DNA from: Wenyingzhuangia gilva
GTDB lineage: Bacteria > Bacteroidota > Bacteroidia > Flavobacteriales > Flavobacteriaceae
NCBI RefSeq assembly: GCF_030519655.1
Contig: NZ_JAUMIT010000001.1
Location: 558,001-622,000 of the forward strand
Direction: 5' to 3'
DNA length: 64,000 nucleotides
A program made the position numbers and the translations under genes. Every line of letters starts with the position of its first letter. Within the stretch, counting starts at the first letter, position 1. The notes under the pieces are model-generated. The model saw nothing but the letters and a program-made list of their open reading frames with translations. It did not search any database and was not told the DNA's origin. Shown piece after piece: positions 44,969 to 53,087 of the stretch.

Positions 44969-46165
44969 TTATGCCTCTAACAAATCTTTATTTACGTGGT
45001 AAAAGATTTTGTTTTGCATACCATATATTTTTATGAATCCTTTGGCATCTTGACTAGACCATGCGTTGTTTTCTTCACCGTAATCAGCAAATCCTGAAGC
45101 CATTAAATCGTATTTAGAATCAATTCCTGTCACAATGAAGTGATAAGGTCTTAATGTTACATACACCTCTCCAGATACTGTTTTTTGAGAATCTTCTAAA
45201 AACTTCTCAATGTTACGCATTAAAGGCTCTAAATACTGCCCATCATGAAACAACGTTCCATAAGTAGTTCCCAATCCTTCTTTGGTAATTTGTTGTGCTT
45301 TAGACAAAGTATGTTTTTCTAATAAGTGATGAGCTTTGATAATTACTGTTGCTGCAGCAGCTTCAAAACCAACACGTCCTTTAATTCCAACAATGGTATC
45401 TCCTACGTGGATGTCTCTACCAATGGCAAAAGCAGAAGCTATTTCTTCTAACTTTAAAATATTATTTACTGGAGTGTCTTTTACTCCGTTAAAAGCAACG
45501 AATTGTCCTTTTTCAAAAGTCAAAGTCACTTGCTCTTCATCTTCTCTTTTTAATTGACTTGGATATGCTTCGCTTGGCAATGCTTTTTGAGATTTTAAAG
45601 TCTCTACCCCACCAACTGAGGTTCCCCAAATACCTTTGTTTACAGAATATTTAGATTTTTCCCAGTTCATATCTACTCCATGAGATTTTAAATAATCAAT
45701 CTCAGTTTGACGAGATAATTTTAAATCACGAATTGGCGTAATAATTTCTATTTCTGGTGCAATAGTTTGGAAAATCATATCAAAACGAACTTGGTCATTT
45801 CCTGCTCCGGTAGAACCATGTGCAATGTATTTTGCTCCAACAGATTTTGCATACTTTACTACTTCTATAGACTGGAATACACGCTCTGCAGAAACAGATA
45901 ATGGATAAGTATTATTTTTTAATACGTTTCCATACACCATGTACTTAATAGCTTTATCGTAGTATTTTTCTAAAATATCTTTGTTTTCATGAGAAGTTAC
46001 GCCCATTTCGTAAGCTTTTTTCTCAACTGCAGCCAATTCTTCTTTGGTAAAACCACCTGTGTTTACCAAAACTGAATGTACTTCTAGCTTTAATTCGTTG
46101 ATTAAATATTTTACACAATACGAAGTATCTAAACCTCCACTATATGCCAATACTACTTTATCCAT
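44969..46165 (-). CDS. argG: Argininosuccinate synthase
   Basis: Joins citrulline and aspartate using ATP. The PP-loop AYSGGLDTSYCVKYL lies at 8-22 and the citrulline/aspartate region AHGSTGAGNDQVRF near 115-128. The length of 398 is normal. The gene follows the GNAT gene, separated by 269 bases that hold a large imperfect inverted repeat and no promoter match I could see; it is first in the uninterrupted core of the cluster. Confidence 0.97.
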   Translation of the reverse strand: MDKVVLAYSGGLDTSYCVKYLINELKLEVHSVLVNTGGFTKEELAAVEKKAYEMGVTSHENKDILEKYYDKAIKYMVYGNVLKNNTYPLSVSAERVFQSIEVVKYAKSVGAKYIAHGSTGAGNDQVRFDMIFQTIAPEIEIITPIRDLKLSRQTEIDYLKSHGVDMNWEKSKYSVNKGIWGTSVGGVETLKSQKALPSEAYPSQLKREDEEQVTLTFEKGQFVAFNGVKDTPVNNILKLEEIASAFAIGRDIHVGDTIVGIKGRVGFEAAAATVIIKAHHLLEKHTLSKAQQITKEGLGTTYGTLFHDGQYLEPLMRNIEKFLEDSQKTVSGEVYVTLRPYHFIVTGIDSKYDLMASGFADYGEENNAWSSQDAKGFIKIYGMQNKIFYHVNKDLLEA

Positions 46166-46174
46166 GATATTATT

Positions 46175-46332
46175 TTAGTTTGTAAAGTTTTAAAGTTAAA
46201 AGTTCGTAAAGTTTTTACTTCTCTTTTTATACTTTTCTAAAACTTAATTTCCTTATTTCTATTTATTTGCTTTATTCTAAAGTTGAATTTTTAGATTAAA
46301 CTTTTTACTTTTTAACCTTCAACTTTATAAAC
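46175..46332. repeat. Word-repeat inverted spacer, GNAT-argG junction
   Basis: Left arm (46175-46217) is TAAAGTTTTAAAGTTAAAAG words; right arm (46297-46332) is TTAAACTTTTTACTTTTTAA then TTCAACTTTATAAACC. The arms pair imperfectly over about 38 bases around 80 bases of pyrimidine-rich sequence on the plus strand. Confidence 0.65.
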
Positions 46333-46434
46333 CAACAATTTCAGTCCGCAAAAATACGGAATGTGAATGAAACATTAAAAATTAACCCCTGAAAACACTA
46401 ATCCTGAACAGAATTATGTTTTTGTATAAAAAAT

Positions 46435-47049
46435 TTAGTCTTTTTTATGAAAGAATTTATCCTTCAATTTAGCCAACTTTGCTTTAAATTCCCAACTAGG
46501 TTCTTTGGCCGCTTTTTTTCGCTCCACCTCTTTGGGGTCATGTAACATACCTGTACACAAACACATTTTTCGTTCGTTGCGTTCTAAGATATCAAAGTTT
46601 TTACAAGACTTACATCCATTCCAAAAAGCTTCATCTCTAGTAAGTTCTGAGAAAGTAACAGGCTTATACCCTAACTCATAATTTATTTTCATTACAGCCA
46701 AACCGGTTGTAATTCCAAAAATTTTAGCATCAGGATACTTTTCTTTAGAGTGATTAAAGATTTTTGTTTTGATTTGTTTTGCCAATCCTTGATTTCTGTA
46801 ATCAGGATGTACAATTAAACCAGAATGCACTACATAAGATTTATTTTCCCAAGTTTCTATATAACAGAAACCTGCAAACTTTACGCCATCTAAGGCAATC
46901 ACTGCATCTCCACTTTCTAATTTTTTTTTGATATACTCCGGTGTTCTTTTAGCAATACCTGTTCCTCTTACTCTTGCAGAAGTTTCAATGGTATCGCAGA
47001 TGACATCGGCGTATTTAAAGTGTGATTTGTTAGCAGTTACAATTTTCAT
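46435..47049 (-). CDS. GNAT acyltransferase, candidate first enzyme of arginine synthesis
   Basis: 204 residues. The GNAT fold is shown by HPDYRNQGLAKQI (81-93), the acyl-CoA pyrophosphate loop, preceded by VHSGLIV and followed by GITTGLAVMKINYELGY. An unusual C-terminal extension has Cys146, Cys149, Cys163 and Cys165 (CKSC ... CLC), a likely metal site. It is the first gene of the arg cluster, directly behind an Arg-rich leader ORF, and the cluster otherwise lacks an enzyme for N-acylation of glutamate. The inference is therefore N-acetyl- or N-succinylglutamate synthase, not shown by sequence. No ArgJ or classical ArgA is in the window. Confidence 0.85.
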   Translation of the reverse strand: MKIVTANKSHFKYADVICDTIETSARVRGTGIAKRTPEYIKKKLESGDAVIALDGVKFAGFCYIETWENKSYVVHSGLIVHPDYRNQGLAKQIKTKIFNHSKEKYPDAKIFGITTGLAVMKINYELGYKPVTFSELTRDEAFWNGCKSCKNFDILERNERKMCLCTGMLHDPKEVERKKAAKEPSWEFKAKLAKLKDKFFHKKD

Positions 47050-47070
47050 TGTTGATGATATATTTTATAA

Positions 47071-47166
47071 GTTGTTTTCATGTTTTCTGATGTTGTCTAT
47101 AATTGTGAATAGCACTTTTTAAAGTTACTATTCCCTACATCGTCGTCTACGAAAACATACAACAAC
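47071..47166 (-). promoter_or_regulatory. Candidate RNA switch structure around the arginine leader
   Basis: Minus-strand segment GTTGTTGTATGTTTTC (plus 47151-47166, just before the Arg codons) can pair with GAAAACATGAAAACAAC (plus 47071-47087, just before the GNAT gene) over 8 + 6 base pairs. Between them GAATAGTAACTTTAAAAAGTGCTATTC (47107-47133) would be a local hairpin overlapping the leader stop codon (written as arms GAATAG / CTATTC). A ribosome stalled at the Arg codons would mask the first segment. Confidence 0.5.
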
Positions 47167-47229
47167 AGTTTTATAGATATACATATCTACAAAGTAAGAA
47201 GAAAAAAATAATTCACCTGCTAACTGCAT
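47128..47229 (-). CDS. Putative arginine leader peptide upstream of the arg operon
   Basis: A 33-codon ORF ending MYIYKTVVVCFRRRRCRE, followed by TAG. Five Arg codons (CGT, AGA, CGA, CGA, then AGG after one Cys) lie within six positions at the end. It lies 79 bases upstream of the GNAT start, with a -7 match TACTTTTG about 25 bases before the first ATG; a second in-frame ATG (47184) would give the 18-residue form quoted. Arg runs like this are expected only by rare chance, and the first arg gene is immediately downstream. There is no terminator with T-run in the gap, so control would be by RNA pairing that affects translation or processing, or by Rho. Not seen as an annotated class to my knowledge. 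Confidence 0.7.
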   Translation of the reverse strand: MQLAGELFFSSYFVDMYIYKTVVVCFRRRRCRE

Positions 47230-47253
47230 GATTTAAAATAAAAAAATAGGTGG

Positions 47254-47261
47254 CAAAAGTA
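47254..47261 (-). promoter_or_regulatory. Promoter -7 element before the arginine leader
   Basis: TACTTTTG on the minus strand, a full -7 match; the predicted start lies about 20 bases before the first leader ATG. The nearest TTTG upstream is only 12 bases away, so the -33 is unclear. Confidence 0.4.
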
Positions 47262-47392
47262 CAATTATTAAATCAAATAAAAGAAAAATATTTTGATTGA
47301 TTCAATAGAAATACAATTTCCTTTTTTAAGAAATCATGAAACCTTTTATGGTAAAATGACATAGCAAACTTTTAAATAAATGTATATAAAAC

Positions 47393-47426
47393 AAAAAAAC
47401 GCTGTCAAGTAACCAGCTTGACAGCG
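47393..47426 (-). terminator. Intrinsic terminator, downstream of mscS
   Basis: Ten-base perfect stem CGCTGTCAAG / CTTGACAGCG with a 7-base loop, then TTTTTTT on the minus strand. It lies 144 bases after the mscS stop, unusually far, so it may end a separate short RNA instead. Confidence 0.8.
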
Positions 47427-47569
47427 AAGAAATAATCAACATGAATATAATTAAATCAATTAATTATGAAACAATAAGTTCAACAAAACATTATTTATTT
47501 TTATTTCAATATTATCAAATATAAATATATTTTTTGTTAAATATTAAAAAAATATAGATAAAATTAATA

Positions 47570-49180
47570 TTACTTAAAATTTTCAACAACATTACTTATG
47601 ATATTCTCAATTCTTACTGATTCAGTATTGTAACTAATATTCACATTTTTTTTCTCGGGAAACTCTTCTATCATAACTGTTTGAGAAGGGAAAGCAAAAT
47701 CTACCCCTAGCTCTGCAGCTAAATTTAAAATAGCCATATGCAATCGATGTTTTGAAGATTGTTCTACCCCCCACTCTAAAGAAAGAAAATAAGTATTCAA
47801 CAAAATTTCTAAAGATGAATCTCCAAAGCCAGTAAACTCTACATTATAAGATTTTGTTAAAGTTTCTGGATGGATTTCAATTATTTTTCTAACTCCAACA
47901 ACAAAAGCTTCAATTAATTCTGGCGGGGTATCATATCTGATTCCAAGCTTTGTTTGATATCTTCTATATTGCCTTAATCCTTTATTATTAATGACAATTT
48001 CTGACAATTTACTGTTTGGTATTGAATATATAGAAGTGTCTACCGCTCTAATTCTTGTTGATCTAAAACCAACTTCTTCAACGGTTCCTTCAACACCACC
48101 TCCTTCAATCCAATCTCCAATCTGAAAAGGCTTGTCTAAAAAAATCATAAAAGTACCTATTAGATTTTTTACAGTGTCTTGTGATGCCAAAGCCACAGCC
48201 AAACCTCCAATAGAAGCTCCTGCAATAACCGTTGTGGTATTCACCCCAAAAACAGTTAACATTTTTAAGACTCCTAGTAACACAACCAAAACTTTTAACA
48301 GCCTACTTAAAATAGGAGCCAATTGATCATCTAATTTACTTTCAGTTCTAGAAGTATAGGACACAAAAACCTCTATGAAGACACTAACAATTTCTAAAAA
48401 GACATAAATCCATAAAACAATCTGACCGATTTCTAAACCTTTGATTAAAAAAGAATTGATATCTATTTGAAATTGTAACGTAGGGATATAAATTTCTACC
48501 AAATAAAACACTATTAACAACGCTGAAGGTCTTGATAATTTATCCAGTGTTTTACTTAAAGAATTATGAGTAAACCTCATAAACGAAGATTCTAAGAATT
48601 TTAAAATATAGAAAATCATTTTATTGATGATCCAACTTAAAAAGACCCCAATTACAATAAAAATAATAATTCCTAAATATTGCCACAGTTCTATTCCTAA
48701 CAATTCCATATGACCAAAACCAGGCACTATACTTTTAATAAAATCTGTACCTACAGGAAAAACATTATGATATAATGCATAAATTTTTTCATTTGTTTCC
48801 TCACTATAATACCATTTCCCGTTAATTCTTTCTAAATAAATTTCTGGCACTTTAGAAAACAAAACATATTGATTTTTAATCTCTACCCCTGAAATAGAAT
48901 CTTTATAGTTAGCTTCCAAGGGCACCTTTTTAAAATCAATCTTCAATCCTTTTCCATCTAAAACCTGTTTAATTTTTAAGGCAATATCAATAGATTTCTC
49001 AGGAGATTCTCCATAAATAGTTCTTGCGGCTTTTACTTCGTTATAAGTCTCTGGTTGTAAAAAGTGTAAATGTGTATAAATGGTTTTATAAGGACTTGAC
49101 AAATCTACTTTGGTTTCATCAGTTGTTTGAGCAAAAAGGCTTACAGAAATTAAATAGAATAAAAAGTATATTTTTTTCAT
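47570..49180 (-). CDS. MscS-type mechanosensitive ion channel
   Basis: 536 residues from the ATG at MKKIYFLFYLISVSLFAQ (an ATG five codons earlier precedes the signal peptide and is less likely). After the signal peptide comes a periplasmic domain (20-150), several membrane segments (about 165-300), the pore helix VVIAGASIGGLAVALASQDTVKNLIGTF and the MscS beta-domain (GDWIEGGGVEGTVEEVGFRSTRIR) with a C-terminal cytoplasmic part. It opens under membrane tension to release solutes in osmotic downshock. Confidence 0.94.
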   Translation of the reverse strand: MKKIYFLFYLISVSLFAQTTDETKVDLSSPYKTIYTHLHFLQPETYNEVKAARTIYGESPEKSIDIALKIKQVLDGKGLKIDFKKVPLEANYKDSISGVEIKNQYVLFSKVPEIYLERINGKWYYSEETNEKIYALYHNVFPVGTDFIKSIVPGFGHMELLGIELWQYLGIIIFIVIGVFLSWIINKMIFYILKFLESSFMRFTHNSLSKTLDKLSRPSALLIVFYLVEIYIPTLQFQIDINSFLIKGLEIGQIVLWIYVFLEIVSVFIEVFVSYTSRTESKLDDQLAPILSRLLKVLVVLLGVLKMLTVFGVNTTTVIAGASIGGLAVALASQDTVKNLIGTFMIFLDKPFQIGDWIEGGGVEGTVEEVGFRSTRIRAVDTSIYSIPNSKLSEIVINNKGLRQYRRYQTKLGIRYDTPPELIEAFVVGVRKIIEIHPETLTKSYNVEFTGFGDSSLEILLNTYFLSLEWGVEQSSKHRLHMAILNLAAELGVDFAFPSQTVMIEEFPEKKNVNISYNTESVRIENIISNVVENFK

Positions 49181-49297
49181 GATGGATGCTTTCATTTTTC
49201 ACATCAAAAATACGGATTTGTATGCCCTTTAAATAAAAAAATCAACTTTTATAACAAGATATATAAAAAATTATATTTAAAAGAACAGAAAAAGAAA

Positions 49298-50674
49298 TTA
49301 CTCATATTTTACAATTACTTCATTTAGACCCCAATAATTAGCATAACACTTATTCCCAAAATAATCACTATCACTCTTCATGTCATTTTCCAAGAGAGTG
49401 ATGGGTCTCCTTGTAATTGGCCTTAAAATCAAGGTTTCGTTTTTTTCTGAATGCTTAGTCTTCAAAACTCTCTCTTTAACTTCAATATTATAATTATATG
49501 CGGTACCTCTTCCCAAATCATCAATTACGTTAATCATATTCTTTTTATCGAACATAATTGAAAACACAATCATCATTAACAATAAAGATGTGTGTTTTAA
49601 GGAAAAAATTAGATTGAATTTTATATCGACCAAATACTTAAAAACTATATAAATAAATCCTACCATATAAAATAGATAAACTGAATTTACTGATCTAGCG
49701 GGAATAGGTTTTCCCATCGTCCAAAAACCTATAAAAAAACCTGAAAATAAAACAGCAACTACAATCATTAAACTAATAGAACTAGAAAAACTCAATTTTT
49801 CTCTTAAAAATTCCAGTCCTACACTTTTTGAAATCTTCAGATACAAGATAATAGAAATCAAAAAGGTTAAGCCTGACCACCTTAAAACATATCTAAAACC
49901 ATCTAAAGAAGCTAGCACTGAAGAAAACAAAAACCTATGTTGATTTGGGAAAAAACTACCTCTTACTGAATTTCCTGGTGCTACAAAAACAATTGCAGAA
50001 GAAATAAGTATCGCTAAAAAAACAACTAAGATTTGGTAATCTATTTTTTTGTTTAAGTAGGTACGGACAATTAAAACAGACACAAATAACACATTTAACA
50101 AAATCATTGAGGTTTCATTACATGCTGCCACTATAAATCCAACTAAAGAACCTAAAAAAACATTACAGACACTCTTATTTCTAATAAGAACCACTAAGGA
50201 TCTTAGTAAAAAAAGTGTTAAAATATTTGCAACCTGATAAGTAATTGCTCCAGACCACCAATATAAACCTTCTGAAATAATTGGCATTTGGGTTAAATAC
50301 AACAAAAATATTAAAATTGAAATTTCAACATTAACTACAAAACTCCTTATTTTAAAAAAATTTTTAACTAAAAAGTAAATACCAATTAATAAAAACATTA
50401 ACAATAAAATTGGGAATAACTTATACCAAATAAGGTTATTTTCATTTACTATATTCAAACTTAAAATAGCTGTTGAAATATATCTACCAGACCAGCCATT
50501 ATAAGTTGCTTTTTGAGCCGCCCAGAAACCCAATTCTTTTACTTGAGAAGCAAAGCAATAATCATCCGAAGAAGGATTATTGAAAAATGATATAATTATA
50601 AATGGAAAGACAAAAAAAACTCCTGCCATAACTACAATATATTTTTCTATAAAAGATAAACAACTTTTTATCAT
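49298..50674 (-). CDS. Polytopic membrane protein, DUF6056-like
   Basis: 458 residues with about eleven hydrophobic segments over most of the length. An Asp-rich loop after the first segment (NPSSDDYCFASQV) followed by a GWSGRYIS region recalls GT-C glycosyltransferases and the DUF6056 family, which are used for surface polysaccharides. The C-terminal 70 residues are soluble. No glycan genes are adjacent, so a role cannot be assigned. The start MIKSCLSFIEKYIVV is the only good ATG. Confidence 0.7.
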   Translation of the reverse strand: MIKSCLSFIEKYIVVMAGVFFVFPFIIISFFNNPSSDDYCFASQVKELGFWAAQKATYNGWSGRYISTAILSLNIVNENNLIWYKLFPILLLMFLLIGIYFLVKNFFKIRSFVVNVEISILIFLLYLTQMPIISEGLYWWSGAITYQVANILTLFLLRSLVVLIRNKSVCNVFLGSLVGFIVAACNETSMILLNVLFVSVLIVRTYLNKKIDYQILVVFLAILISSAIVFVAPGNSVRGSFFPNQHRFLFSSVLASLDGFRYVLRWSGLTFLISIILYLKISKSVGLEFLREKLSFSSSISLMIVVAVLFSGFFIGFWTMGKPIPARSVNSVYLFYMVGFIYIVFKYLVDIKFNLIFSLKHTSLLLMMIVFSIMFDKKNMINVIDDLGRGTAYNYNIEVKERVLKTKHSEKNETLILRPITRRPITLLENDMKSDSDYFGNKCYANYWGLNEVIVKYE

Positions 50675-50832
50675 CTATTTAAGTTTAATTACTAAATATT
50701 AATCAACGAAACACCATTCAAAACCCTTTAAACTATTTAAAAATAAATATTCTCATCATGAGTAATTCCATTTTCACATCAAAAATAAAGATTTATGACT
50801 CCCCTAAGCAAAAAAGATAAAACATGTTATTA

Positions 50833-50866
50833 ATAAAAAAACTCCTAACCCAAGGCTAGGAGTTTT
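50833..50866 (-). terminator. Intrinsic terminator, unassigned
   Basis: Stem AACTCCTA / TAGGAGTT extended by CC/GG inside, followed on the minus strand by a seven-T run. No gene ends here on that strand; the YgiQ stop is about 140 bases upstream and has its own terminator. Confidence 0.75.
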
Positions 50867-50970
50867 AAACTAACTAAACTAATTACACTGTAATATCCAA
50901 AAATATCTTTCTACTACTTGCAATCTATAATGTGACTTTATTTTTCACATAAGGTTTAATTTACCACAAC

Positions 50971-51000
50971 AAAAAAACCTTACATTTTTAATGTAAGGCT
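50971..51000 (-). terminator. Intrinsic terminator of the YgiQ gene
   Basis: Stem CCTTACAT / ATGTAAGG and seven T on the minus strand, 8 bases after the YgiQ stop. Confidence 0.8.
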
Positions 51001-51007
51001 CTTTTGT

Positions 51008-53053
51008 TTATCTCTTTCTTCTTTTCGGTTTTCTTTTTCTATCCGAAAATTTATCTTCTTTAGGAGTTCTATCTTTATCTAAAACACTCACAAACCCATC
51101 TTGATTTCTTTTTCCTCTTGTAGGTTTAGATTTTTTATGAATGATTCCTTTAGGCACGTCTACAGTATCATCAAAAGTGTTTTTTGCTTTAAAATCTTTT
51201 TTATAACCAGTACCTCCTCCTTTAGGTAACAATTTATTCAATAAATCTTGTCTCCCTATTTTGGTTAAAGATTTACGGATCCATGCTTGGTTCTCTTTTT
51301 TATACCAAAAAAAGAATCTATGTTGCTCTTCTTTTTCCTTAGCCGTTTTGGGCGTATCCATTTTTTCCAAAGTATAAGGATGGTATCCACTATAGTAAAT
51401 AACCGTTGCCACAGTCATTGGCGTTGGTGTAAATCCTTGTACTTGCTCTAATTGGAATCCCATATCTTTGGTTTCTGCAGCCATGTTTGCCATGTCCTCT
51501 ATGTCAGATTGTGGGTGACTAGAAATAAAATAAGGAATCAATTGTAGGTTTAACTTCTTTCTTAAATTGATTTTGTCAAAAATCTTTTTAAAATCATGAA
51601 AGTTAGAGAAAGATGGTTTACGCATCAACCTCAATACTTTATCTGAAGTATGCTCTGGAGCTACTTTTAAACGTCCAGAAACGTGATTGGTAATTACTTC
51701 TTCAGTATAAGCCTCTAACTCTTTAGGATCGGCATTTTTATTAAAATCTGGCACCAACATATCGTAACGAATTCCAGATCCAATAAATGATTTTTTAATT
51801 TTTGGATGTTTATCTACCGCCTGATACAAGTCCGTCATAGCAGCGTGAGAAGTATCTAAATTTGAACAAATTACAGGGTTGATACAAGAAGGAGCTACAC
51901 ATTTGTCACAAATCTCTTGAACTTTTCCTTTCATTTGATACATGTTGGCCGATGGCCCTCCAATATCAGACAAATACCCTTTAAAATCTGGCATATTTGC
52001 TACTTGATCTACTTCTTTTAAAATAGATTCTTTACTTCTACTTGCAATAAATTTTCCTTGATGCGCAGAAATGGTACAAAAACTACATCCACCAAAACAT
52101 CCACGATGCGTGTTGATAGAAAATTTAATCATTTCAAAAGCAGGAATAGGACCTCTTTTGTTGTATTTAGGATGCGGCAAACGAGTATAAGGCAAATCGA
52201 AAGAAGCATCAATTTCTTTTTCCAGCATGGTTGGATAAGGTGGATTGATCACCAAAACATCATCTCCTATGTCTTGTAAAATTCTACCTCCGTAGGTTTT
52301 GTTAGATTCTTGCTCTACAATTTTAAAATTGGCTGCAAAAGTTTTTTTATCTGCTAAACAATCTTCATGAGAACTTAATCTTTTATCTACCCAATTTTTA
52401 TTTTTTTGTAAAGGGTCTATTTTAGGTTGCAAATAAGCCGTTTGCTTTATGGTTTTTAACGATGAAAAAGGAACTCCTTTTTGCATTAAGGTTACAATTT
52501 CTTTAAGAGGTTGCTCCCCCATTCCGTATACCAAAATATCTGCTCCAGATTCTTTTAAAATACTTGGTTTTAAAGCATCAGACCAATAATCATAATGAGT
52601 TACACGTCTTAACGAAGCTTCAATCCCACCAATTAACACAGGTGTATCAGGGAATTTTTCTTTTAATATTTTACTGTAAACTGTTGTAGCATAATCGGGT
52701 CTAAAACCAATATCACCATTTGGCGTATAAGCATCCTTATCTCGTTTACGTTTGCTAGCTGTATAATTACTTACCATAGAATCCATCACTCCAGAAGTCA
52801 CTCCAAAGAACAATCTTGGGTTCCCAAGTTTTTCAAAATCCTGTAAATTATCAGTCACACTCGGTTGTGGAACAATAGCAACTCTTAACCCGTAACTCTC
52901 TAACAAACGACCAATTACTGCAGGTCCAAATGATGGATGATCCACATAGGCATCTCCACTAAATAGAATTACATCTAATTCCTCCCAACCTCTAATTTTA
53001 CATTCTTTCTTAGTTGTTGGTAACCAGCTTGATAGTCTTAACTCTTGTTCCAT
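51008..53053 (-). CDS. YgiQ family radical SAM protein
   Basis: 681 residues. The radical SAM cluster CFGGCSFC lies near residue 318; the N-terminal part is B12-binding-like (VILFSGDAYVDHPSFGPAVIGRLLESYGL) and the C-terminus is highly basic (RGKRNQDG...RKPKRRKR), perhaps binding RNA. The reaction is unknown. I use the ATG at MEQELRLSSWLP rather than MYLCKMEQ, because the promoter -7 box TATCTTTG lies inside the longer form and ends 4 bases before this ATG; the mRNA is probably leaderless. Confidence 0.93.
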   Translation of the reverse strand: MEQELRLSSWLPTTKKECKIRGWEELDVILFSGDAYVDHPSFGPAVIGRLLESYGLRVAIVPQPSVTDNLQDFEKLGNPRLFFGVTSGVMDSMVSNYTASKRKRDKDAYTPNGDIGFRPDYATTVYSKILKEKFPDTPVLIGGIEASLRRVTHYDYWSDALKPSILKESGADILVYGMGEQPLKEIVTLMQKGVPFSSLKTIKQTAYLQPKIDPLQKNKNWVDKRLSSHEDCLADKKTFAANFKIVEQESNKTYGGRILQDIGDDVLVINPPYPTMLEKEIDASFDLPYTRLPHPKYNKRGPIPAFEMIKFSINTHRGCFGGCSFCTISAHQGKFIASRSKESILKEVDQVANMPDFKGYLSDIGGPSANMYQMKGKVQEICDKCVAPSCINPVICSNLDTSHAAMTDLYQAVDKHPKIKKSFIGSGIRYDMLVPDFNKNADPKELEAYTEEVITNHVSGRLKVAPEHTSDKVLRLMRKPSFSNFHDFKKIFDKINLRKKLNLQLIPYFISSHPQSDIEDMANMAAETKDMGFQLEQVQGFTPTPMTVATVIYYSGYHPYTLEKMDTPKTAKEKEEQHRFFFWYKKENQAWIRKSLTKIGRQDLLNKLLPKGGGTGYKKDFKAKNTFDDTVDVPKGIIHKKSKPTRGKRNQDGFVSVLDKDRTPKEDKFSDRKRKPKRRKR

Positions 53054-53057
53054 TTTG

Positions 53058-53087
53058 CAAAGATACATTGATTAAAAGGAATAACAA
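53058..53087 (-). promoter_or_regulatory. Promoter of the YgiQ gene
   Basis: TTG, 19 bases, TATCTTTG on the minus strand; full match. The predicted start is at or next to the ATG at 53053. Confidence 0.75.

Larger units (their letters stand above)
47230..47569. other. Non-coding stretch between the arg leader and mscS
   Basis: 340 bases, very AT-rich. It holds the leader promoter element and, at 47393-47426, a strong minus-strand hairpin with T-run. A TATATTTG -7 match on the minus strand lies about 90 bases upstream of that hairpin. No protein-coding frame seen. Confidence 0.6.
50675..51007. other. Non-coding spacer with two minus-strand terminators
   Basis: 333 bases without a gene. It carries the YgiQ terminator at the right, then 105 bases, then a second terminator; on the minus strand a TATTTTTG element lies between them, which would allow a short RNA of about 65 bases. 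The remaining left half (50675-50830), in front of the DUF6056-like gene, shows nothing else. Confidence 0.6.

Noticed and set aside
46166-46434. Leader peptide or attenuator directly before argG
   Set aside because: No ORF with Arg codons and no hairpin with T-run was found; the gap holds only the word-repeat arms.
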